Part shown: positions 14,614 through 20,827 of the stretch, in pieces
Position numbering within the stretch: the first letter of the stretch is position 1
Layout: every line of letters begins with the position of its first letter
Source of the DNA: JAAAOZ01 sp964496595
GTDB taxonomy: Bacteria; Chloroflexota; Anaerolineae; B4-G1; SLSP01
Assembly (NCBI GenBank): GCA_964496595.1
Contig: CAZCAI010000064.1
Location: 1-25,535 of the forward strand
Direction: 5' to 3'
DNA length: 25,535 bases
The notes under the pieces: model-generated
The model's input: the letters and a program-made list of their open reading frames with translations, nothing else
What the model was told of the DNA's origin: nothing
The model's database searches: none
Position numbers and translations under genes: made by a program

Positions 14614-14657
14614 AAATTAAATCTGCGTTTTTTCACATTTAACTACTAGGGGGAAGG

Positions 14658-14876
14658 ATGTTAAGCAAAAATGCGGTACGGTGGGTTTTGATTATTACCT
14701 TGTCAATGTCAATTGTCGCTGTCGTCGGAAATATGGTTACCTTATCAATTATCGGCGGCCTCGGAAATCTTGGCGCTGCCGTCTGGTACATTTGGAAAAA
14801 GAAAAATTGGAAACTAGGATTTCTGCACGTGGGCATAGCCGCTATCTCCTTCCGGATATTAAGCAAGTATGTATGA
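14658..14876 (+). CDS. Small two-helix membrane protein (possible immunity protein)
   Basis: A 72-aa, very hydrophobic protein: two to three potential transmembrane segments (VLIITLSMSIVAVVGNMV, LGNLGAAVWYIW, FLHVGIAAISFRIL) separated by a basic KKKNWK stretch. It starts ATG 14658 after a purine-rich GGGGGAAGG. I do not recognise a family. Its size, topology and position right after a secreted, bacteriocin-like protein would suit an immunity or export-assisting protein (inference), although a MITE now separates the two. Lower GC than the left-half genes. Confidence 0.6.
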   Translation: MLSKNAVRWVLIITLSMSIVAVVGNMVTLSIIGGLGNLGAAVWYIWKKKNWKLGFLHVGIAAISFRILSKYV

Positions 14877-14952
14877 ATCCAAGGTCAATATACGAACTCT
14901 TAAACACCTCAGCATGAAATAGCAAGACAGCGCAACAGGAAGAAGTTGAGGA

Positions 14953-15289
14953 TACGTGCTCACCTCGCTTTTCTCCCTCGCCGGTGCAGTGCGGGCGGTA
15001 GCGCAGGGTAAACCGTGGTACAGTCCGCGCGTGCAGGCCGAGGTCGCCGCCTGGCTGCGCGGAGAGCGTGCCTTGCCGCCGGAACTCGCCGCGCTGACGG
15101 AGCGCGAGCGGGAGGTGCTGCGAGAGCTGGTGGCAGGGCGCGAGCAATCAAGAGATCGCCGATGCGCTGGGCATCAGCGTCAACACAGTAGCGCAGCATG
15201 TCAGTCATCTCCTGGGAAAATTGGGCTGCACAAGCCGCGTCGAGGCCGCCGTCCGCGCGGTGAAAGCGGGCTGGCTGCGGTGGATATAA
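14953..15289 (+). pseudogene. LuxR-family response regulator remnant, copy B (truncated and frameshifted)
   Basis: Matches the C-terminal half of the intact regulator (from tacgtgctc, codons YVL) and includes the linker and HTH, but the receiver domain is missing. Relative to the intact copy it lacks 6 bp (AAGGCC) near 14961, in frame, and has a 1-bp insertion near 15131 (CTGGTGGCAGGG against CTGGCCCAGGG) that shifts the frame just before the HTH. A corrected frame would read GASNQEIADALGISVNTV. It ends at the conserved WLRWI stop (15287-15289). Not functional as a regulator; its downstream leader is intact and serves the M23 peptidase gene. Confidence 0.85.
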
Positions 15290-15307
15290 CAAGAACTTGT
15301 TATATCC
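15282..15307. promoter_or_regulatory. 12-2-12 palindrome over the regulator stop codon, copy B
   Basis: Perfect arms GGATATAACAAG and CTTGTTATATCC separated by AA. The stop codon TAA of the regulator remnant lies inside the left arm. It is identical at 18695-18720 and destroyed in copy A. It could be an operator for the LuxR-type dimer (autoregulation and cargo control) or an RNA hairpin ending the regulator transcript. Confidence 0.6.
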
Positions 15308-15334
15308 AGGCCGAAAAATAACAAGAAGTTGCTA

Positions 15335-15424
15335 TTTACAGACGCCTCCTGATCTGGTAGGATGATACATAGCGCCGGGTGATCCGGTGCGTATCAAACT
15401 ACTCACTAAAATCACGGGAGGTTT
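15335..15424 (+). promoter_or_regulatory. Portable leader copy B: promoter + 5'-UTR hairpin + RBS
   Basis: TTTACA (15335-15340), 17 bp, TAGGAT (15358-15363), then the GC-rich hairpin (CGCCGG...CCGGTG) and GGGAGG before ATG 15428. It is nearly identical to copies A and C up to the RBS, where the sequences diverge into different cargo genes. The predicted start is near 15370. Confidence 0.65.
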
Positions 15425-15427
15425 ACT

Positions 15428-16570
15428 ATGAAAAGTAACTTCAGAAAACTATTGCTCTTTTTGACGCTGATATTGCTACTGGGCGTGACCTTTAACACAG
15501 CAATTGCCTCCAGCCCTTACCGTTTACCATGGGTATACTGTTTTTACAAGCAGGTTACACAGGGGTGGAATGGCTCTGTGAGTCACACAGGCAATATGCA
15601 ATACGCTTATGATTTCAATCATTCAGAAGGTGAAGCTGTTCGAGCCTCGCTGGGCGGGCAAATTAGTCATATCAAATCCGATGTACCGGCTAATAATTGC
15701 TGCAGTGATAGTAGTTGCGCGAACAATGCCAACTACGTCGTCATTGATCATTATGACGGCAAATCTACGCTGTATCTTCACTTGCATTCCGTTTATGTTG
15801 GTGAAGGGAACTACGTAAACAGAGGAGAAACGATAGGCACTGCAGGGAAAACTGGTCGGACTTCATGTGCTCCTCATTTACACTTTCAGCGCCAGGATCA
15901 GGGTAATTGGTTCACACAGTCACGGCCTGTCTATTTTGATGAATATCCTGGGATGGAACTACAGGAAGATCATTGGTATAGATCAGGTAATTCTTGGCCT
16001 GGTGATTATTGTCCTACATTAGATAGGATGTTATCGACTAACTCCGACAATATTCATTCCTCTTCAACTAATACCGTCGATATTTCCGATGCTACAGCCT
16101 GGTTCAACTATACAAATCCATTCTATGACCTACGTTTCCGTTATCCACCATCGATAGAATTGATTCCTCAAGTATGGAAATCTTCATCCAACAATTTCCA
16201 AGAAGATCTCCACATCTCGTTTTTAGATGACTCGGGGAAAGATATAATGAGTGTTAGCGTGCATAAAAACGAATGGATAGTTCCTGAGGAGTTTTTTGCA
16301 GAGATGGAACGTACTTCCCAGGGTGATGTTGAGCAAATACGTTATCCTTTTGTGCAAATCTTGGGAAAAACCGAGATAAAAGGGCAACCAGCGTTAGTCT
16401 TCAATTGGGACAACATGGTCACAGGGCAGATCCGTTCTGTCGCCGTGATGGGAAATGAATGGATGTATATTTTCCACACGTGGTCGGGGGAAACTCAGGC
16501 CCTCAAGGGGCGGATAGATCTCATGGACAGTATATTGAAAACATTAGAGATTTCGAGTTCGTTGGAATAG
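15428..16570 (+). CDS. Secreted M23-family metallopeptidase with C-terminal PsbP-like domain
   Basis: A 380-aa exported protein: signal peptide (about 1-28, cut near AIAS), then an M23/LytM peptidase domain (about 45-165). The zinc ligands are recognisable: H53 and D62 in SHTGNMQYAYDFN and the HLH triad at 150-152 in SCAPHLHFQ, with YLHLHSV (about 116-122) as the usual second His element. M23 enzymes cut glycine-rich or peptidoglycan cross-bridges. The Cys residues around 91-97 and 147 may form disulfides. The last 160 residues (about 215-380) form a separate domain starting NPFYDLRFRYPPSIEL, resembling PsbP/DUF4367-like lipoprotein domains and the domains of the next gene. Start ATG 15428 follows GGGAGG of the portable leader. 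It is probably active in wall remodelling or attack on neighbours (inference). Confidence 0.85.
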   Translation: MKSNFRKLLLFLTLILLLGVTFNTAIASSPYRLPWVYCFYKQVTQGWNGSVSHTGNMQYAYDFNHSEGEAVRASLGGQISHIKSDVPANNCCSDSSCANNANYVVIDHYDGKSTLYLHLHSVYVGEGNYVNRGETIGTAGKTGRTSCAPHLHFQRQDQGNWFTQSRPVYFDEYPGMELQEDHWYRSGNSWPGDYCPTLDRMLSTNSDNIHSSSTNTVDISDATAWFNYTNPFYDLRFRYPPSIELIPQVWKSSSNNFQEDLHISFLDDSGKDIMSVSVHKNEWIVPEEFFAEMERTSQGDVEQIRYPFVQILGKTEIKGQPALVFNWDNMVTGQIRSVAVMGNEWMYIFHTWSGETQALKGRIDLMDSILKTLEISSSLE

Positions 16571-16592
16571 GGATAGGAATGTGGCGCCTTTT

Positions 16593-17858
16593 ATGAGAAC
16601 TTGCGCGATAATCTGGATTTTCTTGAGTTTGCTTTCGATGGTGGGATGCGCAACGACATCTCCTTCCTCTCCGGTTCCCTCCCCCACACACTCCGTTACA
16701 ACCCCATCAGCGGTGGTTACGCCCACCTTCACTCCTGCTATCCCTTCCCCTACCCCTTCTCCCTCCGTTACTCCCTCGCCTGCGCCAACCTATGATCTTG
16801 CTGAGGATGTTCCTGAGAACGTGGATGTGTGGGGGACACACCGATTACCTCACTTTAACGTGACTCTGCCGGTGCCGCCAGATTGGGTCATTGAAGAGCG
16901 CGACGAGAGAATGAACACACTCTACGGCGCAACATATCAGCCGCCCTTGTGGGATGCGCCGGAAGATTGTGGCTACCAATGCCCCTCCATCAGCGCGGTG
17001 ATCTATCGCGATACGGTAACCATCACGCATGGAACAACCGTAGACGCCTTGCGGACGTGGCTAGAGGAACACTCCACGTCGGAGCCTTTCGGGGCAGATG
17101 TGGACGACATGGTCATCTTCTTCGGTGTGGAACGAATTGAAGAGACGCTGTGGGATGGACAGCAGGCGCTGAGTTTCTACAGTGAGGCTATGGGAATCCG
17201 CTCTTACGAGGTACTGACCATCGTGAACGGTCACGTCGTGGGTCTAAGCAAATCGCATGTGGATCGGTTTGAGTTTGAGCCCATATACGAGATGATGCGA
17301 ACGCATGCGATGATAAAGCCCCATCCACTCACACCGCCGCCCCTGACGGCGACGCCTACGCACTCGCCATCTCCTACCCCCATCGCCGTCGCTCGCCTCT
17401 GTCCTCCCGCCTCATCAGAAGCGGAATGGGAGTGCCAGGATCTCGAAATTGCAATAAAATCGCAGTTTCCTGATGACATTAAGTTAAGAAAACGCTATTC
17501 AATCACCGAGCCGCCCATTGGCGCTCTCGAGGTGGATGTCTGGCTGCCTTCCGATGCAGATCTTACGACATGGCTGAAAAAGCACGCTCCCAACCTATTC
17601 CCGGTGCGGGAGCCGAATGGCGCCGTGGGCGGACATCCCGCCATCTTCTGGGTCACAGATCCCCCGCATAGCTCCTTCAATGCACTGGTTAGCGACGGCA
17701 CGTATATCTACAAGCTGTATTACGTCATCACCTGCCATGAGGATGGGTTGCCGGCCGTGCATCAGATGCTGGACACCTTCCGTTTCTCTGGAGAGCCGGC
17801 GATCCCGGCGGACATCCCGGAGGATGTCTGGCAGCAAGCGCTTGAGGTCTGCGAATGA
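16593..17858 (+). CDS. Lipoprotein with P/T/S-rich linkers and two PsbP-like domains
   Basis: A 421-aa lipoprotein. The N-terminus MRTCAIIWIFLSLLSMVGC has a lipobox with Cys19. A long Pro/Thr/Ser linker follows (about 20-70). Domain 1 (about 75-240) begins LPHFNVTLPVPPDWVIEE. A second Pro/Thr linker (LTPPPLTATPTHSPSPTPI) separates domain 2 (about 270-421), which has CPPASSEAEWECQDLEIAIK and GGHPAIFWVTD. Both domains look like PsbP/DUF-type folds, similar in layout to the C-terminal domain of the preceding M23 protein; the function is unknown. GTG 16581 is an alternative start; ATG 16593 gives a cleaner signal peptide, but the SD (AGGA, 16575) is better placed for neither. It starts about 22 bp after the M23 gene, so the two form an operon. 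Confidence 0.75.
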   Translation: MRTCAIIWIFLSLLSMVGCATTSPSSPVPSPTHSVTTPSAVVTPTFTPAIPSPTPSPSVTPSPAPTYDLAEDVPENVDVWGTHRLPHFNVTLPVPPDWVIEERDERMNTLYGATYQPPLWDAPEDCGYQCPSISAVIYRDTVTITHGTTVDALRTWLEEHSTSEPFGADVDDMVIFFGVERIEETLWDGQQALSFYSEAMGIRSYEVLTIVNGHVVGLSKSHVDRFEFEPIYEMMRTHAMIKPHPLTPPPLTATPTHSPSPTPIAVARLCPPASSEAEWECQDLEIAIKSQFPDDIKLRKRYSITEPPIGALEVDVWLPSDADLTTWLKKHAPNLFPVREPNGAVGGHPAIFWVTDPPHSSFNALVSDGTYIYKLYYVITCHEDGLPAVHQMLDTFRFSGEPAIPADIPEDVWQQALEVCE

Positions 17859-18010
17859 GTGGGTTTTTAGATTTCGCCGGATAACTCATTTTCTTCTCTG
17901 TTGAGGAATTCAACGCGCGGTTTCGAGTTGCTCAATTGACACCGGGTCGATCATTTCTTCTCAAAGCCCCAATGGACTAAGTCCGTTGGGGCTTTTATTT
18001 TTGCGGTGAC
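17859..18010. other. Intergenic region containing a diverged copy of the PLP-gene 3' end
   Basis: GGAATTCAACGCGCG at 17905-17919 is identical to the end of the PLP enzyme gene (13425-13439). In both places the following terminator stem begins exactly 58 bp further on, and both are followed by TTGCGGT-like sequence. This suggests the same ancestral junction (enzyme 3' end, terminator, regulator) was duplicated and then diverged. No gene is supported here. Confidence 0.5.
17963..17998 (+). terminator. Rho-independent terminator before the LuxR-family gene
   Basis: A stem of AAAGCCCCAATGGAC (17963-17977) and GTCCGTTGGGGCTTTT (17981-17996) with one T-G wobble, a TAA loop, and a T-rich tail. It shares its CCAAYGGA core and its distance from a GGAATTCAACGCGCG element with the terminator at 13483. 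Confidence 0.85.
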
Positions 18011-18038
18011 TTGATCTATACCTTCTTCTTGCTATAAT
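18011..18038 (+). promoter_or_regulatory. Promoter of the intact LuxR-family regulator
   Basis: TTGATC (18011-18016), a 16-bp spacer and a perfect TATAAT (18033-18038) lie directly after the terminator. The predicted start is around 18045, giving a leader of only about 13 nt before ATG 18058 (GGAG at 18050-18053). Confidence 0.7.
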
Positions 18039-18057
18039 CCCTAGCTGCATGGAGATA

Positions 18058-18702
18058 ATGAAGATTCGCGTGCTGATCGTTGAGGATCATCCAGCGACCG
18101 CCGAGGGGCTACGCGACTTATTTGAGCGTTGCGATGACCTTGAGCCGGTCGGTGTGGCAGCCGACGGCGCCACCGGCTTGCAGATGGCGGAATGCCAGCG
18201 CCCCGACGTGGTGCTGCTCGACCTGGAACTGCCCGATCACCCCGGCGCCTTCGTGGCGCGGCAGTTGCACAGTCTCGATCCCCCACCGGCGGTGCTGGCT
18301 TACAGCGCCTACGACGACGCCGAGCACATCCACGCCGCCTTGGCGGCAGGCGTGGCGGGCTACGTGCTCAAGGCCACCTCGCTTTTCACCCTCACCGATG
18401 CAGTGCGGGCGGTAGCGCAGGGGAAGCCGTGGTACAGTCCGCGCGTGCAGGCCGAGGTCGCCGCCTGGCTGCGGGGAGAGCCTACCTTGCCGCCGGAACT
18501 CGCCGCGCTGACGGAGCGCGAGCGGGAGGTGCTGCGCCACCTGGCCCAGGGCGCGAGCAACCGGGAGATCGCCGAAGCTTTGTGCATCAGCGTCAACACA
18601 GTAGCGCAGCATGTCAGTCATCTCCTGGGAAAATTGGGCTGCACAAGCCGCGTCGAGGCCGCCGTCCGCGCGGTGAAAGAGGATTGGCTACGGTGGATAT
18701 AA
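18058..18702 (+). CDS. NarL/LuxR-type response regulator (REC + HTH), copy C, intact
   Basis: A 214-aa two-component response regulator. The receiver domain (1-120) has IRVLIVEDHPATAEGLRDLF at the start and the phospho-acceptor Asp in VVLLDLELPDHPG (about residue 53-55), then LAYSAYDDAEHIHAALAAGV and GYVLKA with the conserved Lys. The LuxR HTH is at the C-terminus: LTEREREVLRHLAQGASNRE, IAEALCISVNTVAQHVSHLL and GKLGCTSRVEAAVRAV. ATG 18058 fits the GGAG spacing; ATG 18049 is possible. No histidine kinase is encoded in the window, so it is an orphan. Three truncated relatives lie at 13533, 14953 and 25253. Its stop codon lies in a palindrome, followed by the portable leader. It has a Cys at the HTH turn where copy D has Asp and copy B (if the frame were intact) Gly. 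It probably controls the leader-driven exported genes (inference). Confidence 0.9.
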   Translation: MKIRVLIVEDHPATAEGLRDLFERCDDLEPVGVAADGATGLQMAECQRPDVVLLDLELPDHPGAFVARQLHSLDPPPAVLAYSAYDDAEHIHAALAAGVAGYVLKATSLFTLTDAVRAVAQGKPWYSPRVQAEVAAWLRGEPTLPPELAALTEREREVLRHLAQGASNREIAEALCISVNTVAQHVSHLLGKLGCTSRVEAAVRAVKEDWLRWI

Positions 18703-18720
18703 CAAGAACTTGTTATATCC
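18695..18720. promoter_or_regulatory. 12-2-12 palindrome over the regulator stop codon, copy C
   Basis: Identical to 15282-15307: arms GGATATAACAAG and CTTGTTATATCC around AA, with the regulator TAA at 18700-18702 inside the left arm. The direct repeat ATAACAAGAA recurs 32 bp further on (18731-18740). Confidence 0.6.
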
Positions 18721-18747
18721 AGGTCGAAAAATAACAAGAAATTGCTA

Positions 18748-18829
18748 TTTACAGGCGCCTCCTGATCTGATAGGATGATACATAGCGCCGGGTGGTCCGG
18801 TGCGTGTCAAACTATTCATAGCCAAGGAA
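18748..18829 (+). promoter_or_regulatory. Portable leader copy C: promoter + 5'-UTR hairpin, decayed RBS
   Basis: TTTACA (18748-18753), 17 bp, TAGGAT (18771-18776), then the same hairpin. The position of the ribosome-binding site in copies A and B reads only AAGGAAGC here (18822-18829) and no start codon follows at the usual distance. Transcription would run through 130 bp into the lipoprotein gene at 18959. Confidence 0.55.
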
Positions 18830-18911
18830 GCTTTCTGGACGTATGTGCACTTGAACAATGCTCAAGCTTGATAAAGCGTAGTTAGATCGCTGTGTACCCG
18901 AAACTCGGCTC

Positions 18912-18939
18912 AAAGCAGGGGACGCGATCCCCCTGCTTT
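18912..18939. terminator. GC-rich hairpin upstream of the lipoprotein gene
   Basis: AAAGCAGGGG (18912-18921) and CCCCTGCTTT (18930-18939) form a perfect 10-bp stem around ACGCGATC. It ends with only three T. It may be a weak terminator or attenuator acting on the leader C transcript before the gene at 18959. Confidence 0.55.
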
Positions 18940-18958
18940 AGTGAAAGGCTCTCATTGT

Positions 18959-19264
18959 ATGAAGGCATCAATTTATAGCACCGATATGATTATCCTCTTA
19001 CTTCTGCTCTGCCTGGGCGCCTGCACGAGGGACCCGGCGTCGATCTCGAAAAGCACGCCTCAGACACCTTTATCTCCTTCTCCCACGAGTACCGCTACAC
19101 CAATACCTACCGCATCGCCTACATTTTCAGCAACGGCAACCGCTACCGCGACGCCCCTCGCCCACGCCAGTACCGAGGCTTTCTCCTACGCCTATTGCGA
19201 CAACGCTAATCGAGACCCACACCTTGCGCTTGGAAAATCAACTGGCTGGACAACTGACTCTTGA
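18959..19264 (+). CDS. Truncated P/T/S-rich lipoprotein (probably broken)
   Basis: 101 aa. Lipoprotein signal: MKASIYSTDMIILLLLLCLGAC with lipobox LGAC and Cys22. A Ser/Thr/Pro-rich linker follows (PTSTATPIPTASPTFSATAT), of the same type as in the lipoprotein at 16593. The last 30 residues (STEAFSYAYCDNANRDPHLA and GKSTGWTTDS) do not resemble a lipoprotein domain; about there the DNA becomes part of a regulator remnant read in another frame. So the exported domain appears lost and the gene ends in junk. Start ATG 18959 lies 20 bp after the hairpin. Confidence 0.55.
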   Translation: MKASIYSTDMIILLLLLCLGACTRDPASISKSTPQTPLSPSPTSTATPIPTASPTFSATATATATPLAHASTEAFSYAYCDNANRDPHLALGKSTGWTTDS

Positions 19265-19622
19265 CGAAAGCCCGCTCTACTGGGTAGCGCGCCGAGATCC
19301 CGGCACCATCTTTCGCTATCCGCCGCGCCGTACAAGGCGAAATTCTCATCACCGGTGGACCATTGGCCCGCGTCGTGGCTTGGCGTCGAGAGGTCGGCAC
19401 GCGCCGGGAAAGCTTCACAGAGCACGATCAGGAGATCGCACTGCAGATCCGCCGATAGCAAGACCAACCGGCGCGTTGAGCATCACCGAACACACCACGG
19501 AGAACCACGTCGGCAACGTCCTGCGTAAATTGGATATCATGACGCGCCCGAGGTCGCCGTCTGGCTATGAAAGCAGGGACTGGTTGAAGAAGAGGCCAGA
19601 TCTGGTGGATTTCCAGGATTGA
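19200..19622 (+). pseudogene. Degenerate GAF/LuxR-type regulator remnant
   Basis: Pieces in different frames recall a sensor-regulator. One frame reads AVQGEILITGGPLARVVAWR and FTEHDQEIALQIRR, like the end of a GAF domain. The next reads LSITEHTTENHVGNVLRKLD followed by IMTRPR, a LuxR HTH recognition region, then a short tail ending DWLKK. At least one frameshift and several stops separate them. The HTH is not the same family as the four LuxR copies (there SVNTVAQHVSHLLGKLG). The remnant probably came from a different insertion or recombination event. Confidence 0.6.
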
Positions 19623-19766
19623 CAGAGCCTTCGACGATATGATAAAATTCGCTTGTATGTCTATTCTAATGTGCAAACTCAGAGATTGCAGAGTCCGATG
19701 ACTTCTTCTGGTTACAGCACAAACAAGTGAAAAATGAATTATAACTGCGACTTTGATCTTACTATA
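19623..19766. other. AT-rich intergenic spacer
   Basis: No coding region, strong promoter or hairpin is evident. The base composition is clearly lower in GC than the left half, as in the gene that follows. Confidence 0.4.
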
Positions 19767-20147
19767 GAAACCCGGGTACTTTCGAATCTATGGATAGTTA
19801 CCCATTCTTACAAATCATTAAGAGCAAAGGAGATATGCATATGAAACCGCTGAAAGCGTTGCTATTGCTGTGCACTATCACTATAGTTGCAGTAACAGTA
19901 TTAACTGCGATTGAAACAGCGTACGCCTTCGATATTCCTGCGGGCTGTTGGCAAACCGAACATACGCAGAATTGCAGGCGCTGTGGTTTTCTCTGGTTAA
20001 AGCAACAGAATCGAGAATACTGGGCATGGAGTTGCCCTAATGGAGGAGGCGGGAATCACACTTCGCTCGGCGACTGCAGTGGGTGTTCATGGTAAAGTTT
20101 GAGCATCATAGGTAATCCGTTTTAAGTGTTAGAAATACCCGGGTTTC
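19767..20147. repeat. 12-bp inverted repeats flanking the small peptide gene
   Basis: GAAACCCGGGTA (19767-19778) and TACCCGGGTTTC (20136-20147) are exact inverted complements with the peptide gene between them, about 63 bp before its start and 40 bp after its stop. Each arm contains the palindrome CCCGGG. They could be protein-binding sites or the ends of a small mobile cassette. No target duplication is obvious. Confidence 0.65.
19841..20095 (+). CDS. Small secreted six-cysteine peptide
   Basis: An 84-aa precursor: signal peptide of 29 residues (MKPLKALLLLCTITIVAVTV ... ETAYA) and a 55-aa mature peptide beginning FDIPAGCW. It has six Cys at mature positions 7, 16, 19, 36, 50 and 53, enough for three disulfides, and is rich in Trp and Gly (YWAWSCPNGGGGNHTSLGDC, ending SGCSW). 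I recognise no family; Cys-rich bacteriocins such as fulvocin C are a loose analogy. Start ATG 19841 is 8 bp after AAAGGAG; ATG 19835 is too close. The next gene, 90 bp downstream, is a membrane-bound CxxC thioredoxin, then an ABC transporter, which fits a secreted disulfide peptide made, folded and exported or resisted by this locus (inference). Confidence 0.75.
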   Translation: MKPLKALLLLCTITIVAVTVLTAIETAYAFDIPAGCWQTEHTQNCRRCGFLWLKQQNREYWAWSCPNGGGGNHTSLGDCSGCSW

Positions 20148-20185
20148 ATAGGTCATTTCACTGATTGGATGAGGGTTCTTTAATT

Positions 20186-20821
20186 ATGAAGAAAACGCAC
20201 AAATTACATCTTGTGACAGACTACCTGGATCGAATAGTAGAAAGTCCCCGGATCCTCCAACTAACAATACTACTACTCATATCATTGCTGGCAGTTATGG
20301 TAAGGCAAAATCGAAAGATTTTACGAAGGGACTTCTCGAGCAATCCTCCTTTTCGGGAAATTATGGTTGGCCACGCACTTGCACCCGTCACTCTAAAGAC
20401 TCTAGAAGGATCCGATTTCAATCTAAGCGACTTGCCCACCCATCAGGCAGTGCTTATATTTTTCGACGTAAATTGCTCCCATTGTACGAAAGATATTCCT
20501 TTGTGGCTGGAAGTGTACGAGCAGAGTAAAACTCGTGACGTAACGATACTCGGAATCACAACAGGAGCAAACCGCGAAGATGTTTCCGAGTACGTTCGCG
20601 AAAATAATCTTCAATTCCCTGTTCTTTTAGATCAACGACAAGAGTTGTTCACCCAACTCAAAATCTCCGCGACTCCAACAAAAGTATTGTGTTCATCTGA
20701 CTGGCGCATCCTACAGGTATGGGTGGGACGGACAACACAACGAAGTCATCAATCAGATTTGGGCGGTATGTATACTTTTCTTGGAATAGAGCCAGATCAG
20801 TTACCCCTAGACCTAAAGTAA
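20186..20821 (+). CDS. Membrane-anchored TlpA/MauD-like thiol-disulfide oxidoreductase
   Basis: A 211-aa protein: basic N-terminus, one transmembrane helix (about 22-38, PRILQLTILLLISLLAVMV), then an extracytoplasmic thioredoxin fold. The domain opens with APVTLKTLEGSDFNLSDL, typical of TlpA/AhpC-TSA. The active site is FFDVNCSHCTKDIP with C97 and C100; the conserved cis-Pro loop is ISATPTKVL. It would oxidise or isomerise disulfides outside the membrane. The gene directly follows the Cys-rich peptide gene and is followed 6 bp later by the ABC permease, so the peptide is the natural substrate (inference). ATG 20186 is favoured over TTG 20165 because it follows GAGGG at a usable spacing and starts the basic n-region. 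Confidence 0.8.
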   Translation: MKKTHKLHLVTDYLDRIVESPRILQLTILLLISLLAVMVRQNRKILRRDFSSNPPFREIMVGHALAPVTLKTLEGSDFNLSDLPTHQAVLIFFDVNCSHCTKDIPLWLEVYEQSKTRDVTILGITTGANREDVSEYVRENNLQFPVLLDQRQELFTQLKISATPTKVLCSSDWRILQVWVGRTTQRSHQSDLGGMYTFLGIEPDQLPLDLK

Positions 20822-20827
20822 GCAGCT

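Noticed and set aside
18118..18621. Minus-strand frames opposite the LuxR copies (also at 14960 and 25121)
   Set aside because: They recur only because the regulator DNA is repeated; the plus frame has receiver and HTH motifs and a promoter.
19841..20095. Assignment of the Cys-rich peptide to fulvocin C or to a methylamine dehydrogenase light chain
   Set aside because: The cysteine spacing and length do not let me confirm either from sequence alone, and no Mau or bacteriocin immunity gene I know is adjacent. It is kept as an unassigned peptide.
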